NCBI RefSeq assembly: GCF_039555335.1
Contig: NC_092636.1
Coordinates: 53,871,706-53,935,705 of the forward strand
Reading direction: 5' to 3'
DNA: 64,000 nucleotides
Origin: Amphiura filiformis
Taxonomy: Eukaryota > Echinodermata > Ophiuroidea > Amphilepidida > Amphiuridae
This document shows, in pieces, positions 11,946 through 24,649 of the stretch. Under the pieces are notes generated by a model. It was given only the letters and a program-made list of their open reading frames with translations, was not told where the DNA came from and did no database searches. Both the position numbers and the translations under genes were made by a program. Positions within the stretch are counted from its first letter, which is position 1, and each line of letters begins with the position of its first letter.

Positions 11946-12009
11946 TTTTGCGATGTTATATTTATCTGTTTATAAATTTCATAGAATATATCACCAAGAA
12001 GAACCCAAG

Positions 12010-15000
12010 ATGGAGACGCATCACACATGTATATTACTTGTATTCGCTCTAACTTATTTGGCAACATACACAACAGCTCGTGCACAACCATCAGATGAAT
12101 TAGCACAAAGACAGTACCAATTAACTCTAGATACATTTGGGTATATTAATGAACAATTACGGGCCCAAGAGAGAATGTTAGAGGAACGAATTAGACTCTT
12201 GGAGGAGAAAGTAACAGAACTGGAGTCACGACCCCGCCAACGACCTGCTGGAGGGAGGGGAGGGGGAGGCAAAGGAAAAGAAGGTGGTAGCAAAGGTATG
12301 TTTGACTTAATATGTTTTTTTTTGTTGGTTCGCCCTTTTATTTCTTCTTTTTTTGCCAAAGTCGCTGACGAATTTGGCTACGCAATCCATAATTCCATAC
12401 TACATGTACTACATTGTACCTCATGCCAAAAGAAGACCTGAATATCCACGTACCTCCTATCTAAGGTATGATGAGGACATGATTCAAGCAAAACAGATAG
12501 CCGCACTTGCCAAAGATAATAATAATAATAAAACGGCATTTCGCTTTCTGAATACTCAGATTCCTCAAAGCGCGTCACGGGTCGATATGCTGCCAAGCCC
12601 CAAAGGGCAGCGCAAGTTGACCTCAATGCTGAGTGTGACAGACAACAGGCCCGGGCTGATCCCCTGCTCTTTACGAAAAAGGCCTGCAACTTTTACATGT
12701 CCAGATATTGCTCTTCTGGTACATGGGACCACCATTTTACGTGACTCTCCGAACCACGGCATGCTATGCACCAACTGTGGTGTCTGCACGTTTAGGGCCA
12801 CAATGAGTGGGATAGAGGATAAATGAGAAAGCTCATGATCTTACAACCTTCGGACCTATAGCCTAGCACACCAAACTACATGACCACCCTCTACTTCTAG
12901 GCTAATACTGTAGCCTTCTACAGGGTGGACTAAGGATGACCACCATTTCCCTTCTCCTCTGTTCATCCGCCACTCGACCGCCAGTGGACTGCCGTTGACT
13001 TTGGATGTCGTAACTCATCCGCCTTCACTACTGATGCTAACTGCTGGTGCTAGCTCGCTAGATCCGCCGTTGATCTTCGCCATAACCCTGGCCAGGGAGG
13101 CTAAGGGGGTACCCAGTGCTTGCCATGGGCACTGCCCCCACGTCTATGGAAAGGGGAGGGGTGACTCACTGTCCCTCCATGGGCTGCCTTAAAAAGGGTC
13201 CCATGCCGTATCCAAAGATCACTGTGCATTGAGAAATTTTGTGGTCGCCTGCTCCGCAACCGAAGTATGAGGAGTCTGTTAGTTTATATTTAAATAAAAT
13301 TAAAACTTCTATACAGATGTAAATCCTCGATGTTATAATTTTATTACATATATATTTATTACACATATATAAACCGTTATAAGACCTGGCTGTAAATTAA
13401 CTAATTGTTGAATTCCATGCGTAGAATGTTCATCGTGTGATTACTACTGCAATGATGCAGCATCTGCCTAGATGTTAATATCAACAGCAAAGGATTTACA
13501 TGTATACCTATAACGCATTAACATAATGACATTGCATATCAAAATAATTTCTCAAGTCGCATTCAAGTTGAAATTATAGCATGTGGTGTGGGGTGTGTAG
13601 TGTGTTTGCCAGAGGTTCATCATCTATGCTATCCTCCTGAAGTTCTGAGGACTTCAACATAACATTTAGCAACACCCCGATCATGCCGATGCACCACTGA
13701 AGACCTCTTTAGTTGTGTATGGGTGTATTGTATGGGTGTTGTCTAACTTGTCTTACCTATCCCAGCGGCTTCATTTACCATCACGTTTCACGTTTGTTCT
13801 CCACAGACCCAGGAGATGCGGCACCACACACAGATGAGCCGGTTCTTACACAGGTAAGACAATGCCTCAGTATTTCCTTGAACAGTTAACATGTTAAATG
13901 GAAATTATTTCAACAATCCTACATTATAGACTTATCCAATTCCTACACCTCAATGGCAGACATTTACAGGATCCATCCCAACTGAAATGTGAAATAATAC
14001 AGGCACAGTGGTGTCATCGAAGTTGGAGCAGGTAATAATATAACATATATTATCATTTATAATTCTGAAGGCTCGAACTACGACGAAGGCCCCAACTACA
14101 ACGAAAGCTCCGACTACAACAATGAAAGCTCCAACGACGACAATGAAAGTTCCAACGACAACAATGGAGGTTACTACAACAATGAAGGCACCAACCACAG
14201 TCAAGTCAACTACCGTTGCACCTGTACCTACAACTCTTGCAGCTTTCCTGTTTTTGAATACACATGTGCTTCTATCTATCAGAGTGGTTACACTACATCT
14301 GGAGATTACACCATCGATCCCGATGGCTTTGGCTCAAATGCACCATTTGCGGTCTACTGCGATATGGATAATGGTGAAGGTAAATATATACAATATTAAA
14401 TGTTCATATAGTTCATATCAATGCATTGGTTTACAACCCTGAGTGTCCAATTATGCCCATCTCTCTTTCGAAGCGTTAAGCTGAATTTATATCGATCGCC
14501 AAGCGATTGCGATGTGCACACCGCTTTTGGAAAGCGATGTGCAATCGCCGAATTATCCCCAGACACTGAAATGACGAAAGCACTTACACCAAAATTTGGG
14601 CCTCTGGTCAGCCATTCAGAAAGAACGCATAATTTATTCAAGCAATGTTTTTAGAAAATTCCCTGGAATCAGCCAAATAATAATGATTTCTGGACAACTT
14701 TTTCGCCCGAAGTAAATACCCGACCGAGCATCCCAACAATTACTGGGAAGCTAGTTGCGCCTATAACCCAAGAGTTCCCCTTAACACTGGGAACTATTTC
14801 GCTAGGCACTCATCTAGCGATCAACTCCTTATCGAGGAGGAAAAGCTCCATATACCAATGGACAAATATTTCGCTAGGCAATCCTCTACACGATCATCTC
14901 CTCGGAGGAGGAAATAAAAAGCTCCATAATACCAATGGAGAGAATATAAAATGCCGCGGACTTACATGAATTCGCTAGGCAGTCATCTAGCGCGTCAAAA

Positions 15001-18000
15001 GAAATTAAATGGCTGATACCTTTCTCATTTTCTTATTATATTCATATTCAGATTACATAGTGGACATCGGTAAATTTACCCATGCCAAATACCCAGTAGG
15101 TAGATGCCTACGGATATTGGAACTACTAAATAGAATTGATTAATGTAGCACATGTATAATTCTGTACATTAAATCGATCATTTTAGAAAAATGATCCAAA
15201 AACTGCCACAAGGACTAAGTTGTTAACATCCGTACCCTGTACCATGGAATAAGCTATTTCTGATCCCCTCATTTCCTTTGCTAGTAAATACCGCAAGATC
15301 CACACTTGTGATTATTTGAAGAGCCTCTGAATTTTACGGTTGAGGCCTCTTCACCACAGTGGACCATTAACCCGATTTTTTGTTTGAACATGTTGAAGGA
15401 GTTAATTGCAAAACCCGTTATTTTTCGCTGCCAACGCCAAGCAAACACAGTGCCATGCTCTGCACATTTATAAATTCGAATACATAACTAGGATACCATG
15501 TCTAATACAAAAGGCAGCCTTTAACAGAAATTAACGCGATAACCAGCCGGCTGCGCAACCTCATAAAAACTTGAACCCAATATTTCATTTTTATTTATAC
15601 TTTGATGAACAAGAAAATCTGAGGGCATAGTACTTGGCCCCTGTCTAGCTATCCCATGCCAACCTGGTGTTAATTCCTTCCTTCCTGCTATAAATAAAAT
15701 TACTCGGCCTAAGACTGAAGGGCATTACCACCTAAGACTGAAAGTGGTACCAATTGTATCGATTTTGTTAATGCTTCTGAAGACACCCTAGAGTGAACAC
15801 ACCTATACAAAATAGAATTTAAGAAAATACAACTGCGCAACAGAATATAATGTGTTTCTGAGATAGAAATTGAACCTAAAGTGATCTACCCACGCACACT
15901 CTCACACCCGTATACAATAGTCATACTACTATGTAACTAAAAAACCTCAATGTAATTAGAATATTATTCAAATTCGGAGAACTCTCAATCGAATATATTT
16001 TCATTTCTCTTTCGTATTTCATCTCATTCCTAATTACCTTTTAATTTGAAGACCGACACTTTATATGTACTTGTCTCACTACTGCGAGACTCAAATTTTA
16101 TGACACACTATCAAACTCTTGAAATCAATTTTAAACAGATATCAAATATGACATATGGGGAGTGGTGGGTGGGATAAAAAATTTCTGCATCCGTTCATCT
16201 GAAAAACTGACAGAGAATGGCCTTAGCCAACAAAATGGCCACCGACGGCTCCGAGCAAGGATGCCCGTGATTGGCCCTCCTGATACCAAACAAGGCACCC
16301 AATTGGCTCCCCATGAAAACAACGCGTGACCTCACGAGGGCGATCCCATTTCAGCTGCAGGGATAATTTTACGTTTCATTTGATGTACAAATTAAACTGC
16401 ATTTTCCGATATCACTGTATTATTGCCATTACCTTTCTAACTTTCTTCGTGCAGGTATTACCATTGTTGGACACGATAGTGAACAAGAAAATATCATTGT
16501 GAATGGTCATGACGCACCCGGATCTTATATCTTACAACCACGTTACGGTAGTCGTGGCAACGAGATTAGTATGAGACAGCTAGGGGCTCTTACTGATGCG
16601 TCCTGGGAATGCCGACAGTTCGTCAGGGTGGGTGTTATTTGATTATCGTATAACTTTACATGTGCAAACGGCCCTTTTCAGAGCCACCATTTCGGATATG
16701 GTATATTTAATGTCCAACTAAATTCACCTGACACGGACAGTTTAACACGGTCATGTAATGTACATAGTTACACGTGCATATGGTTTGCCAATTTTCTGTG
16801 TCATCGCACTCATGCGAGACGCATCATCACTGAGTGTCAGCCTCTGCTATATGAAATATTTCATACATATAGGCCTATAATGTTACGTACTCACTGAGTT
16901 TAGTTCCAGACATTTTTAGAGTAGAATACTGCATTATCAATGGTTTGAGATGGACCACAGGCCTCTAGGTCTGTGGATGGGCTGGTGACACAGTCGTAAT
17001 TCTTGGAATAGTTTGCAAGCTACTCACTCCCTAGGTTGTGGTTTGGTTGCACTATGTGGATGACACTTTTGCAATCATCTATCAAGCCCATGTGCAGAAA
17101 TGTACAACACGCATTGGCACAGTAACAGCACTAGCATCATATCACATATCAAATTCGCTAACGAATCTGCTATTATTATAATGGGGAAACTCCCCACACG
17201 TAGTGAAACTCCAACTCTTATAAGGAACTCTCCAGATATCGGTGTATGCCTCCAGAAAACAACTCAACAAAAACCTCCAAAAACTTGGTGAGTGCTGTTG
17301 AAGACTTGTTATTTGAACAACAATTTCACAAATCGTTCACAATTCCAACTTTTTTTTTCTTCAAAAATGTCAGTATGGCTGCAGGAATTCTGCTATGATG
17401 AAACGAGACAGGAAGAGTGGCTTGACATACGCTTGGTGGGTTGATCGCTATGGTGTAAAACATGTCAACTGGGGTGGTGCTCCTACCGACAGCGGCAAGT
17501 GTGCTTGTGGAGGTAAGTGCGCGAGGGATTGGCTTCAATTGGTTTTAGTGTGTTGCATAATAATAGCCTAGTAAAAGGTGTGGCAAATGTGCATGGTAAT
17601 TGTAGGCAGCTCACATAAAAACATATCAAAATTCCCGGAAAATCCACTGCAGCAGTGCCTAATTAGCATAAATCCAAAATGGCCGCTTTTGCAGGTAGTG
17701 GAATTTCAGAGTTGGTCATATCTTGTTAAAAAAACCTTACCAATGTATTCCTCTGGTCATAAGGGTTTAGAAAAAGTATAGTTTGACCACAGAATTAACT
17801 TCTAAATTCCACCCCTGCATAAGCGGCCATTTTGGAATGATGCAAATTAGTCCCGGTTCCACTACTTGGATTTTCGGGGACTTTCGATGTGTTATTTAAT
17901 ATTTCTGAAATGAATGGTGATTAAGTGGATGCTGTAATTTCTGTTGCAATTATTGTCAGCTTAACCCCTTTTGTTTTTAATTTGAATGGCCTATAGTGTA

Positions 18001-18319
18001 GTTTGATTTAATTGACTTTAATATTGCTAATTATATCGCTATATATTTTTTAACATCATCCACACATAAATGTTCTCCATAATCATATAGATCATGATTA
18101 TTAATTTATTTTGTTTGTTTGATTTTTTAAGTGACCGACACGTGTTTCAATGGAGTACCAACTTGTAACTGTGACCATGATAAAGCAAGGAACCAAGCTG
18201 ATGAGGGATATTTAGATGATCGATCTCTCTTACCAGTCATGACCATCAACCTTGGTGACACTGGAAATAAAAAGGAACGAGGTGCAATTACTCTCGGCAA
18301 GTTTATCTGCCAAGGATAA
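12010..18319 (+). CDS. Secreted coiled-coil protein with CNTNAP-type fibrinogen-like domain (gene 1)
   Basis: Split gene. Exons supported by splice sites and phase: 12010-12295, 13807-13853, 13970-14031 (weakest), 14243-14379, 16455-16627, 17374-17512 and 18132-18319 with TAA stop. Joined, they are 1032 nt with no stop, 343 residues. Residues 1-25 look like a signal peptide (hydrophobic ILLVFALTYLA, cleavage after ARA). About 30-76 is a Glu/Arg-rich coiled coil (ERMLEERIRLLEEKVTELE), then a Gly/Lys tail. The C-terminal about 210 residues resemble the fibrinogen-like region of contactin-associated proteins: DYTIDPDG, VYCDMDNGEG, TIVGHDSE, SWECRQF, YGCRNSAMM, CNCDHDKARNQADEGYL, LPVMTINLGDTG. 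The coiled coil suggests oligomerisation and the domain extracellular binding; both are inferred. Ligand unknown. Start chosen as the Met giving the signal peptide. An alternative Thr-rich exon (14069 onward) conflicts in frame. Confidence 0.8.
12560..13270. repeat. GC-richer block in intron 1 of gene 1, probable repeat
   Basis: About 700 bp clearly richer in G+C than its surroundings, with CCCGGGCTGATCCCC-like and GGGTACCC segments. Open frames on both strands are unconvincing and carry no recognised domain. Base composition suggests an inserted element, possibly a SINE or other dispersed repeat, but I could not define its ends or a polymerase III box. Confidence 0.3.
14069..14230 (+). other. 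Thr/Pro-rich mucin-like linker frame inside gene 1
   Basis: In the frame continuing from exon 2 (phase 0), this stretch encodes repeats of the type KAPTTT / MKAPTTT, about 54 residues, like O-glycosylated linkers. Between repeat units most changes (AAG/AAA, GCC/GCT, CCA/CCG, ACT/ACG) fall at third positions of this frame, which argues that it has been coding. However, it runs out of frame with the Cys-rich domain that follows at 14243. The frame that does match the domain is also open across the repeats but gives an Asn/Asp/Ser-rich peptide. A cassette exon, a 1-nt loss or an assembly error are all possible. Confidence 0.5.
14797..15000 (+). repeat. Three short direct repeats in an intron of gene 1
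   Basis: The motif TTTCGCTAGGCA recurs near 14797 and 14868, with a third copy (TTCGCTAGGCA) near 14971. The first two are followed by segments containing GGAGGA, AAAGCTCCAT and ACCAATGG; the third by CATCTAGCG. Spacings are about 72 and 102 bp. The rest of intron 14380-16454 shows nothing I can annotate. Confidence 0.5.
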
Positions 18320-18699
18320 AACTCGGCAAACTTTGAAAGGATAAAGCTCGCCAGACTTTGAAAGAATGAAGACGTAATTCGGTGAATACGCCGCAAACAT
18401 TCAATCATTCTACAATTTACAAATAGTTTTCTTGAATAATTATTATATATGTATATTGTGTTATTTTTAAATGGGGATGATTTGGATTGTTTCAGTTCTA
18501 TATTCTTCAATCATCATAATGAAAAGACTGTGAAAGTAGAGATACTCGAATCTTAGCCCCGCTGCATATTTTTATTAAGTTGGCATATTCGATCCAACAT
18601 GTCTTCGTTATTTAAGCTATTCCCATTTTCAAGTGAAATGTTTTATCTTCCAACACATGTTTGATGACGTCGACATCACATATAATTTATTTTCCGTCA

Positions 18700-19566
18700 A
18701 CACACAAGAAGATAAAAACGTGTTCTATAGACCACTTGACATCACTGTTTATCAACAAAGGCGAGGGACTCGTCTATCGATATGCTCGAACGAGCCACTA
18801 CAGTGACTACACTGATCAATGGCTTTCTTGTACTTTATGAAATGTGGCGGGCGATTTAAAATACACGTGCCCTTAGCAGACTATGATGCGTACGCACACT
18901 GCAGGGCAAAGAACAGTGTGAGAACAATGTAAATTGTCATAATGCGCACGCATACTGCCGGGCAATGACGTCACATGCCAAGTGGTCTATAAGCTGCATA
19001 TTCTATCAGCGACTGCTAGGCCTTTACCTTGTTTAGGATTTTCAAAAGAAGTACTTGCATGTGCAACCATGACTGTTTCAAATAGCCCGCCAAAGTCATG
19101 CAGGTAACTCCGAGGTTGTGCATTGAATTGGTTTGAATGAAGAATACTACGGAAATAAGCGCCTTTTGTTAGGAAAGAAGTTCCACATGAGTAACGTGGA
19201 CATTGTGGATATTAACCTCTATAGTGAATACGAATACGGTACTTGTTGAATGAATATTCTTCGTCGAGTATTTGGATGGTGAATGACCCTTTATATATAT
19301 AACTAATTGTTGGTCTAATCACTTGAATGATTTTACAAATCTACGTTTATTCAATAGAGGTTATCCACTTTACTCATGTGTAACTTCTAACAAAAGGCGC
19401 TGATTCCCGTAGTATTCCTTATTCAAAACATTTCAATGCATGACTCCTGGCGGGCTATTTTGAAACAGTCATGGTTGCACATGCAGGTACTTCTATTGAA
19501 AGTCCTAAACAAGGTATAGCAGTCGTTGATAGTATATGCAGCGTATAGAACACGGATAACCTCTAT
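18700..19566. mobile_element. Foldback element with nested MITE
   Basis: The left arm, from about 18720 to 19230 apart from the MITE at 18728-18989, matches the reverse complement of about 19350-19566. Shared blocks include TACCTTGTTTAGGA, TGCAACCATGACTGTTTCA and GCGCCTTTTGTTAG. The left arm has TAGGCCTTTA at 19017 where the right arm reads TATA-type sequence, a small insertion of the GGCCTA kind. No coding capacity was seen. Confidence 0.65.
18728..18989. mobile_element. TA-flanked MITE nested in the foldback
   Basis: Perfect inverted ends TAGACCACTTG / CAAGTGGTCTA with TA on both sides (18726-18727 and 18990-18991). The interior is imperfectly palindromic, with ATGACGTCA near the right end. 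The host foldback's other arm reads straight through the site, so the insertion is clear. Confidence 0.65.
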
Positions 19567-19841
19567 TCATGTAACAAACATTTTAAATCTTTATAATTCA
19601 AGAAGGTGGTTACGGATGATTTGAACTATAAACACCTGGATCGTGATGGGTAATGCTATAGAAATTTTACATAAAGCTGACAAGTCAATGTATTTTTCAA
19701 TCGCACCTGCAAAACCATTGTTATTATTACGGTATCAATCAGCAATTGATCAATTTGTAAATGAGCAACCTATTTCTATAAAACTCCATTCGTGGAAAAT
19801 AATGGAGCGATAAAACAATAGCGCGACGTCATAGGTGTGTA

Positions 19842-20470
19842 TAGACCTTTTTCCCTCTTTCCCATCATGCACTATTCCAGGGGGGTATGAGTGTCGCAAA
19901 ATACATCATCTCCCCGGGGAGTACAGAGTTATGTTCATCACATTCTGAATACGGACATTTCGACTGGTGCCTTCATCACAAAAAAGGAATCCCCGATAAT
20001 GATGATAATGGCGCCACAGTCACTAATACCTTTCGGGGGCAAAAAACAACATTTCTATGCCTTATGGACATGGTGTATTCACCCAAAAAAGTTTCCTGTT
20101 ATTGAAACCTAACTTTGCATACATTTTATAGACCTAATGGTGAAAAACTGATGACGGGACACGCAGTGATATTTTACCGGCGTCCGTTTCACTTTTTTTC
20201 GGAGTTGAAAATAAAACGAACACAAAATCTCTTACACAGATGTTCTGCATCGCCCGTAACTGCATCACTCGTGTATTCAATAATTGCATAATTAGTAACA
20301 TCGATGGCCTTTACGATAATCCGCATATATGGAATCAGTATGACCATATTAAGACAAAATAATTGCAAAGGCCTGGCAAAGACCATCGGATGCACACGAT
20401 CTATGAGGTTGATGAACTACGTCATACCCCCCTGGAATAGTGCATTGTGGGATAGAGGGAAAAAGGTCTA
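19842..20470. mobile_element. Inverted-repeat element, TAGACCTTTTTCCC ends
   Basis: About 50-bp inverted ends: TAGACCTTTTTCCCTC on the left, and the same read from the right end (GGGAAAAAGGTCTA), followed on both sides by CACTATTCCAGGGGGG or its complement. Length is about 629 bp. No transposase was seen. The first bases resemble those of the MITE at 18728. Confidence 0.6.
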
Positions 20471-20480
20471 TTAAGTCGGT

Positions 20481-20577
20481 TAATGGCCGCGGATTAGAAC
20501 GTTCGTGGATAAGAATGGCCTTGGGCCTTCGGCCCGCGGCCATTCTTATCAACGAACGTTCTAATCCGCGGCCATTA
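20481..20577. repeat. Near-perfect 97-bp hairpin
   Basis: Two 40-bp arms (20481-20520 and 20538-20577) are reverse complements with one mismatch, around a 17-bp GC-rich centre that is itself mostly self-complementary. It starts TAATGGCCGCGG and ends CCGCGGCCATTA. It abuts the right end of the inverted-repeat element at 19842-20470. Confidence 0.85.
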
Positions 20578-20622
20578 TCCTATACATACTGGACAAGTGG
20601 ACTTTCTGCTTGCAGCATGATT

Positions 20623-20710
20623 AATTGAGTTATCGTCACTACACACAGTGCTCCAAGAGTACTATAACTTTAGTGTTCCATGAGCACTATGTGGTGACGA
20701 TAACTCAATT
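20623..20710. repeat. 88-bp imperfect palindrome
   Basis: AATTGAGTTATCGTCACTAC at the left is mirrored by GTGACGATAACTCAATT at the right, with a short AT-rich centre containing further GTGCTC/GAGCAC complementarity. It lies only 45 bp from the previous hairpin. Confidence 0.75.
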
Positions 20711-23700
20711 TTGCTCCATATCACTACAAGGACAGGGGTGGACCCGACCCGAAATAGGTGATCAAGACGTGGCCAGGGGCGGTCCCAGGTTTTTGAGAGT
20801 ATGGGCAGTTAGCGCCCATGAATACCCGGTGAATACCCCCACCCCGAGTCCATCCGGATTCGTCCTTGGTTGTGGATAGGCAAACATGCAATAAAACTTA
20901 TCAGCATTAATGTTAGGAACTATTTTAAACTGTTGCGATTTGGTAGTTCACAGCATCTTGCAAATGGTGGTGAACTTTGGCATAAATTGCATTTTCATAG
21001 CGAGTGTGTATAGAAGAATTTACATATCACAGATATACTTTTGTAGGTCCTGTGGTTCTTGAGTTATGTTGTAAAGAGGGCTGAAACAACAACACTTGTA
21101 AAACGTACATAACTCATTAACAACAATAAATAAAGCAAGTTTTCAAAGTATATAATTTGTAGAATGAACTTTTGCAAAACAAAGTGTTATTTTCCAATAA
21201 TAGTGATCCTATAATGATTAAGATAATGAAAATCGATATTTTGGCTGCTTCGACCAACAATACCACGTCTACCTTTCAGGACCGTATGGAGTAAATAAAG
21301 GTAGAAGTTATTGTTGTTTTATATACTTATAAAAATGCGTCTTTTACACCTGCAGGAGCTCACATTAAAATCAGTGGCGTGCGCAAAAAAAGGGGGGCCA
21401 CTTTTGTTGGTCATTCGGGGGATTTGGGTAAAAAACGTTAAAAACGTCAAAATTTGCTCCTAATCAGACTCAATTCGGGGGAACTGAACAACCTGCCCCC
21501 CCCCTTTCAATGTGCTGCCACTCGTTAAAATCAGCAATTCTTTTAATTCTCTTCACAATTTCACGTACCCTAGGAAAGACATCTATGCAGTCACTGAATA
21601 CGAAAATATTGTGATCAAAATGTCCTGATCATGATAATTTGCATTCATACATCATTTGCCGTTGCCTGATGACCCGGAAAAAGTTGTAAACTTTCACAGA
21701 CGTTTTAAGATCAATGTTTTGTTCAATGTGTAATTAGCTGTGAAGATTCTAATTATAACTTTCATCTGCATTTAGTTTTATCTGTGACCTTATTTGGGCA
21801 TATCAACAACGGTTCATGGAATACAGTATGAATATGCCGCGTCATGGAGAAAATACACAGTCAGAGTACAATTTAAATTCTAAATGTCCTCTATTTATGT
21901 ACTACAGTTTCGTGCAAGACAGAGCTAGTTGGGAAAGTTGTTTTTTAGTGATAGTGGGTCTGTGGAAGGGTTTTTTAGTGACAGTGGGGAAAGGTTTTTT
22001 TTTTCGCTCATGTAGCGGGGAAATGTTTTCTCCAAAATGTCCAGCGCCCCTCCCCCTCTGATGCATGCTTGCCGCTGATGTCACTCTATAAAGCAATATC
22101 AAATTTTATTACCTTTTCACACAACTATAGGAAAAAATATTATCATCATTTTGCTTTTCCGGTGCCAAAATATGTAAATGAAGTTTTTGAAATGATAGAC
22201 CTATCGCAGGCCTATAGTCAAACAAATAATATGATGCTCGGGGAGGGGAATGCAGTGATAATTGTGGTTGTGCATTTTGTCAGGCTTCAACATATGGATT
22301 GATAAGGCAGGTTCCAGTGAGGGGCAGGCAGCTATAGTGACACTACCGTTCTATCTACCCATAACACCCCCCCCCCAAACTTAAGGCATATGCCTATTGA
22401 CACGTCTTTATTATGCATGATCTAACAGTGGGGGGGGGAGGTGAAATGATCACATGTCGCTTTTCGGTCATGTTAAATTTGTGATTGTACATATATTTTT
22501 GTAAACAAAGTCACTTTCCTGATGTTAATGGGATTATATATACAGTTTAACATGGTCAAAATGTTGCTCTCTGGCCCTTGAATGCTGAAAATTGCGAAAA
22601 GTATCATATTTTCACTCAGTCCAAGCTTGTTTGGAGCCCTGTTTTGTAACTTTGGAGTGAAAAAAAAAAAAAAGCAATTACACTTTTTTAGGATGTTGAC
22701 CACTGATTCCAAAAATAAAGAATATCAAAAATATTTTTTCTTATAAGGGTGCACTACACTAAATCCTTCCGCATTTGGTGTAACCCTTCATAGTTCCGGT
22801 AAAAAATAGCACCTATGCGAAATATATCGGCGTCCCGAGGGAACCAAATTTGAGTGACTCTTGGTTGTTTTGATAAAAAGATAGAATAGGAGCTCAACAT
22901 TACATATCTGTTCAGAAAATGTTCTGAATCGAATGTGCACGGGTAATAGGCCCTCGGAACAATATCATGGCCGGAACTGGTAAGGAGGCGAGCGTGTCGG
23001 CTGAAATTCGGGATGGCGCTGTTCAGGAGTTCGTATCTTTTAAGTTTGTCTCAACTTGTCCAAAAAATTAAATTTAAATAAAAGTTTAATCTTTATTTAA
23101 GACACTGGTTTGATCAAAATATTAAAAATGTTGTTACATGGTGTAGAAAAACAAACTTACTTTCTTGTATTTTCCCGTGTATTTCAATGGGACGATTATT
23201 TAGTGGTGTGTGCCCTTCGAAGACTCATTTTTAAATGCTATGTACATGATTAATACCTGATTTTAAGTGCCAAAAGGTGAGATTTTTGACTGAAACTGAT
23301 GTCTTTGCAAAGAAAAAAAAAGTCTGTTTTTCTATTTCCGTCTACAAATACGCGATTTCATTCTTAAACGCACGAGAAATTAGCTTCAAAACGCAAGTTC
23401 CCGGCGAATTGACAATTTAAGACCGTGCTTGAAATTGAGCTATTTTGGCCCCAATATCATAGAAGTGGTCACTTTTGGTTATCTCGGTGCTGAAAAAATG
23501 AAACATCTTTGGAATTATTTTGATGCAAAATGTAATTATAAGATCAAAACTCAATTATAACCGTTTTGAAAATAATCACTGAACCTTTAATTGGGTCTCA
23601 ATAGACATTTAAAGTCAAAGCATACTATATTATGGCCTAATGATGACAAAATAACGGCATTTTTATCTCATGACCAAATGTTCAATTCCCAAGAGAGAAA

Positions 23701-24649
23701 TTTATCAATTAATTCTAATGATGGGGTTTCTTAATTTTAGATCTTGCAAAAATAATACACGCAACTTGGAAATTTAACATTTTAGAGTGTCAAATTACCA
23801 GTGATCGAATTTAGGGAAAATAAATGGTTGTCCCATGGACAACCAGATTACAATTTCTGGTTGTCCGTCTAAGTTTTTGGTTGTCCGTAAGCCTACAAAT
23901 GTGACTTTTTGCTAGATTTATGGTTGTCCGGCGGACAACCGAATCAGTATTTTTGGTTGTCCGGCGACTTTTTTAGTTGTCCCGGGCAACCGGACAACCA
24001 AAATTTCGAACCCTGGTGACACACAATAAGTAAAACAAATGCCGCTGAATCGCAATTTTAAGGGTGGGGAGGAGATTCACGATGTTGACACAAAGGAGCC
24101 AGACATAATCATCTGATATGTGTAATTAAATTACTTTACATTACTTAAAATCACTTTTTCGTATCTTATAACCATGACTATGAGTTTTTATTTTTACGTC
24201 AAAAGTCACACTAAACCGCCAAAGGCATAGCCTAAATACTCGATCAATGATCAATGCACATCAAAAGGAATTTTCGTAACCATGAATAATATTTATGCCT
24301 TTTGTTGTTTCAGACAATCTTTGACGATGACCTCTGAAATTTTCTAGAACACCGATGAATTGGCACCAATCGTTAACAAATCTATTTTTGGTAATATTTG
24401 TTGCGTCTCACTCAATACGGGCAAACCCCAACAAAACCAATTTGGCAAATAGTCCTATTGTTATTCGCCAGAGCATCAAACAATAATATGAGTCATGATA
24501 TACCGCCCTCGAATCGAGGCTATTCGTATTTCACCAACTCCCAACCACTGCATCCACTTCTGCAACAGGTTGCCTGTATGCTAGTATTCATAGCTACGCA
24601 CGCAAAAAGAGACAATTTTAAATGAAAATGCTAAGAAAACGTACACAAA
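20711..24649. other. Intergenic stretch between gene 1 and gene 2
   Basis: No gene was recognised. It contains a partial CAGTGGCG-type repeat near 20755, a related short element at 21372-21522 (CAGTGGCGTGCGCA to TGCTGCCACTCG), G9/C9 runs near 22367 and 22430, and a GGTTGTCC motif cluster near 23825-24008. A promoter for gene 2 should lie near the end of this stretch, but I cannot point to one. Confidence 0.5.
23825..24008. repeat. Cluster of GGTTGTCC motifs in both orientations
   Basis: GGTTGTCC or its reverse complement GGACAACC appears about nine times in under 200 bp, twice as a compact palindrome (GGTTGTCC-CAT-GGACAACC type). This is low-complexity self-complementary sequence, probably the end of a dispersed element. 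Confidence 0.55.

Noticed and set aside
12353-12826. 157-codon frame downstream of exon 1 of gene 1
   Set aside because: Lies in a GC-richer block open on both strands, has no recognised domain, and follows the splice donor of exon 1.
13807-14031. Alternative micro-exon 14003-14031 after an ATACAG acceptor
   Set aside because: Its 29 nt would end in the same phase as the 62-nt exon but has a weaker acceptor context; kept only the longer form.
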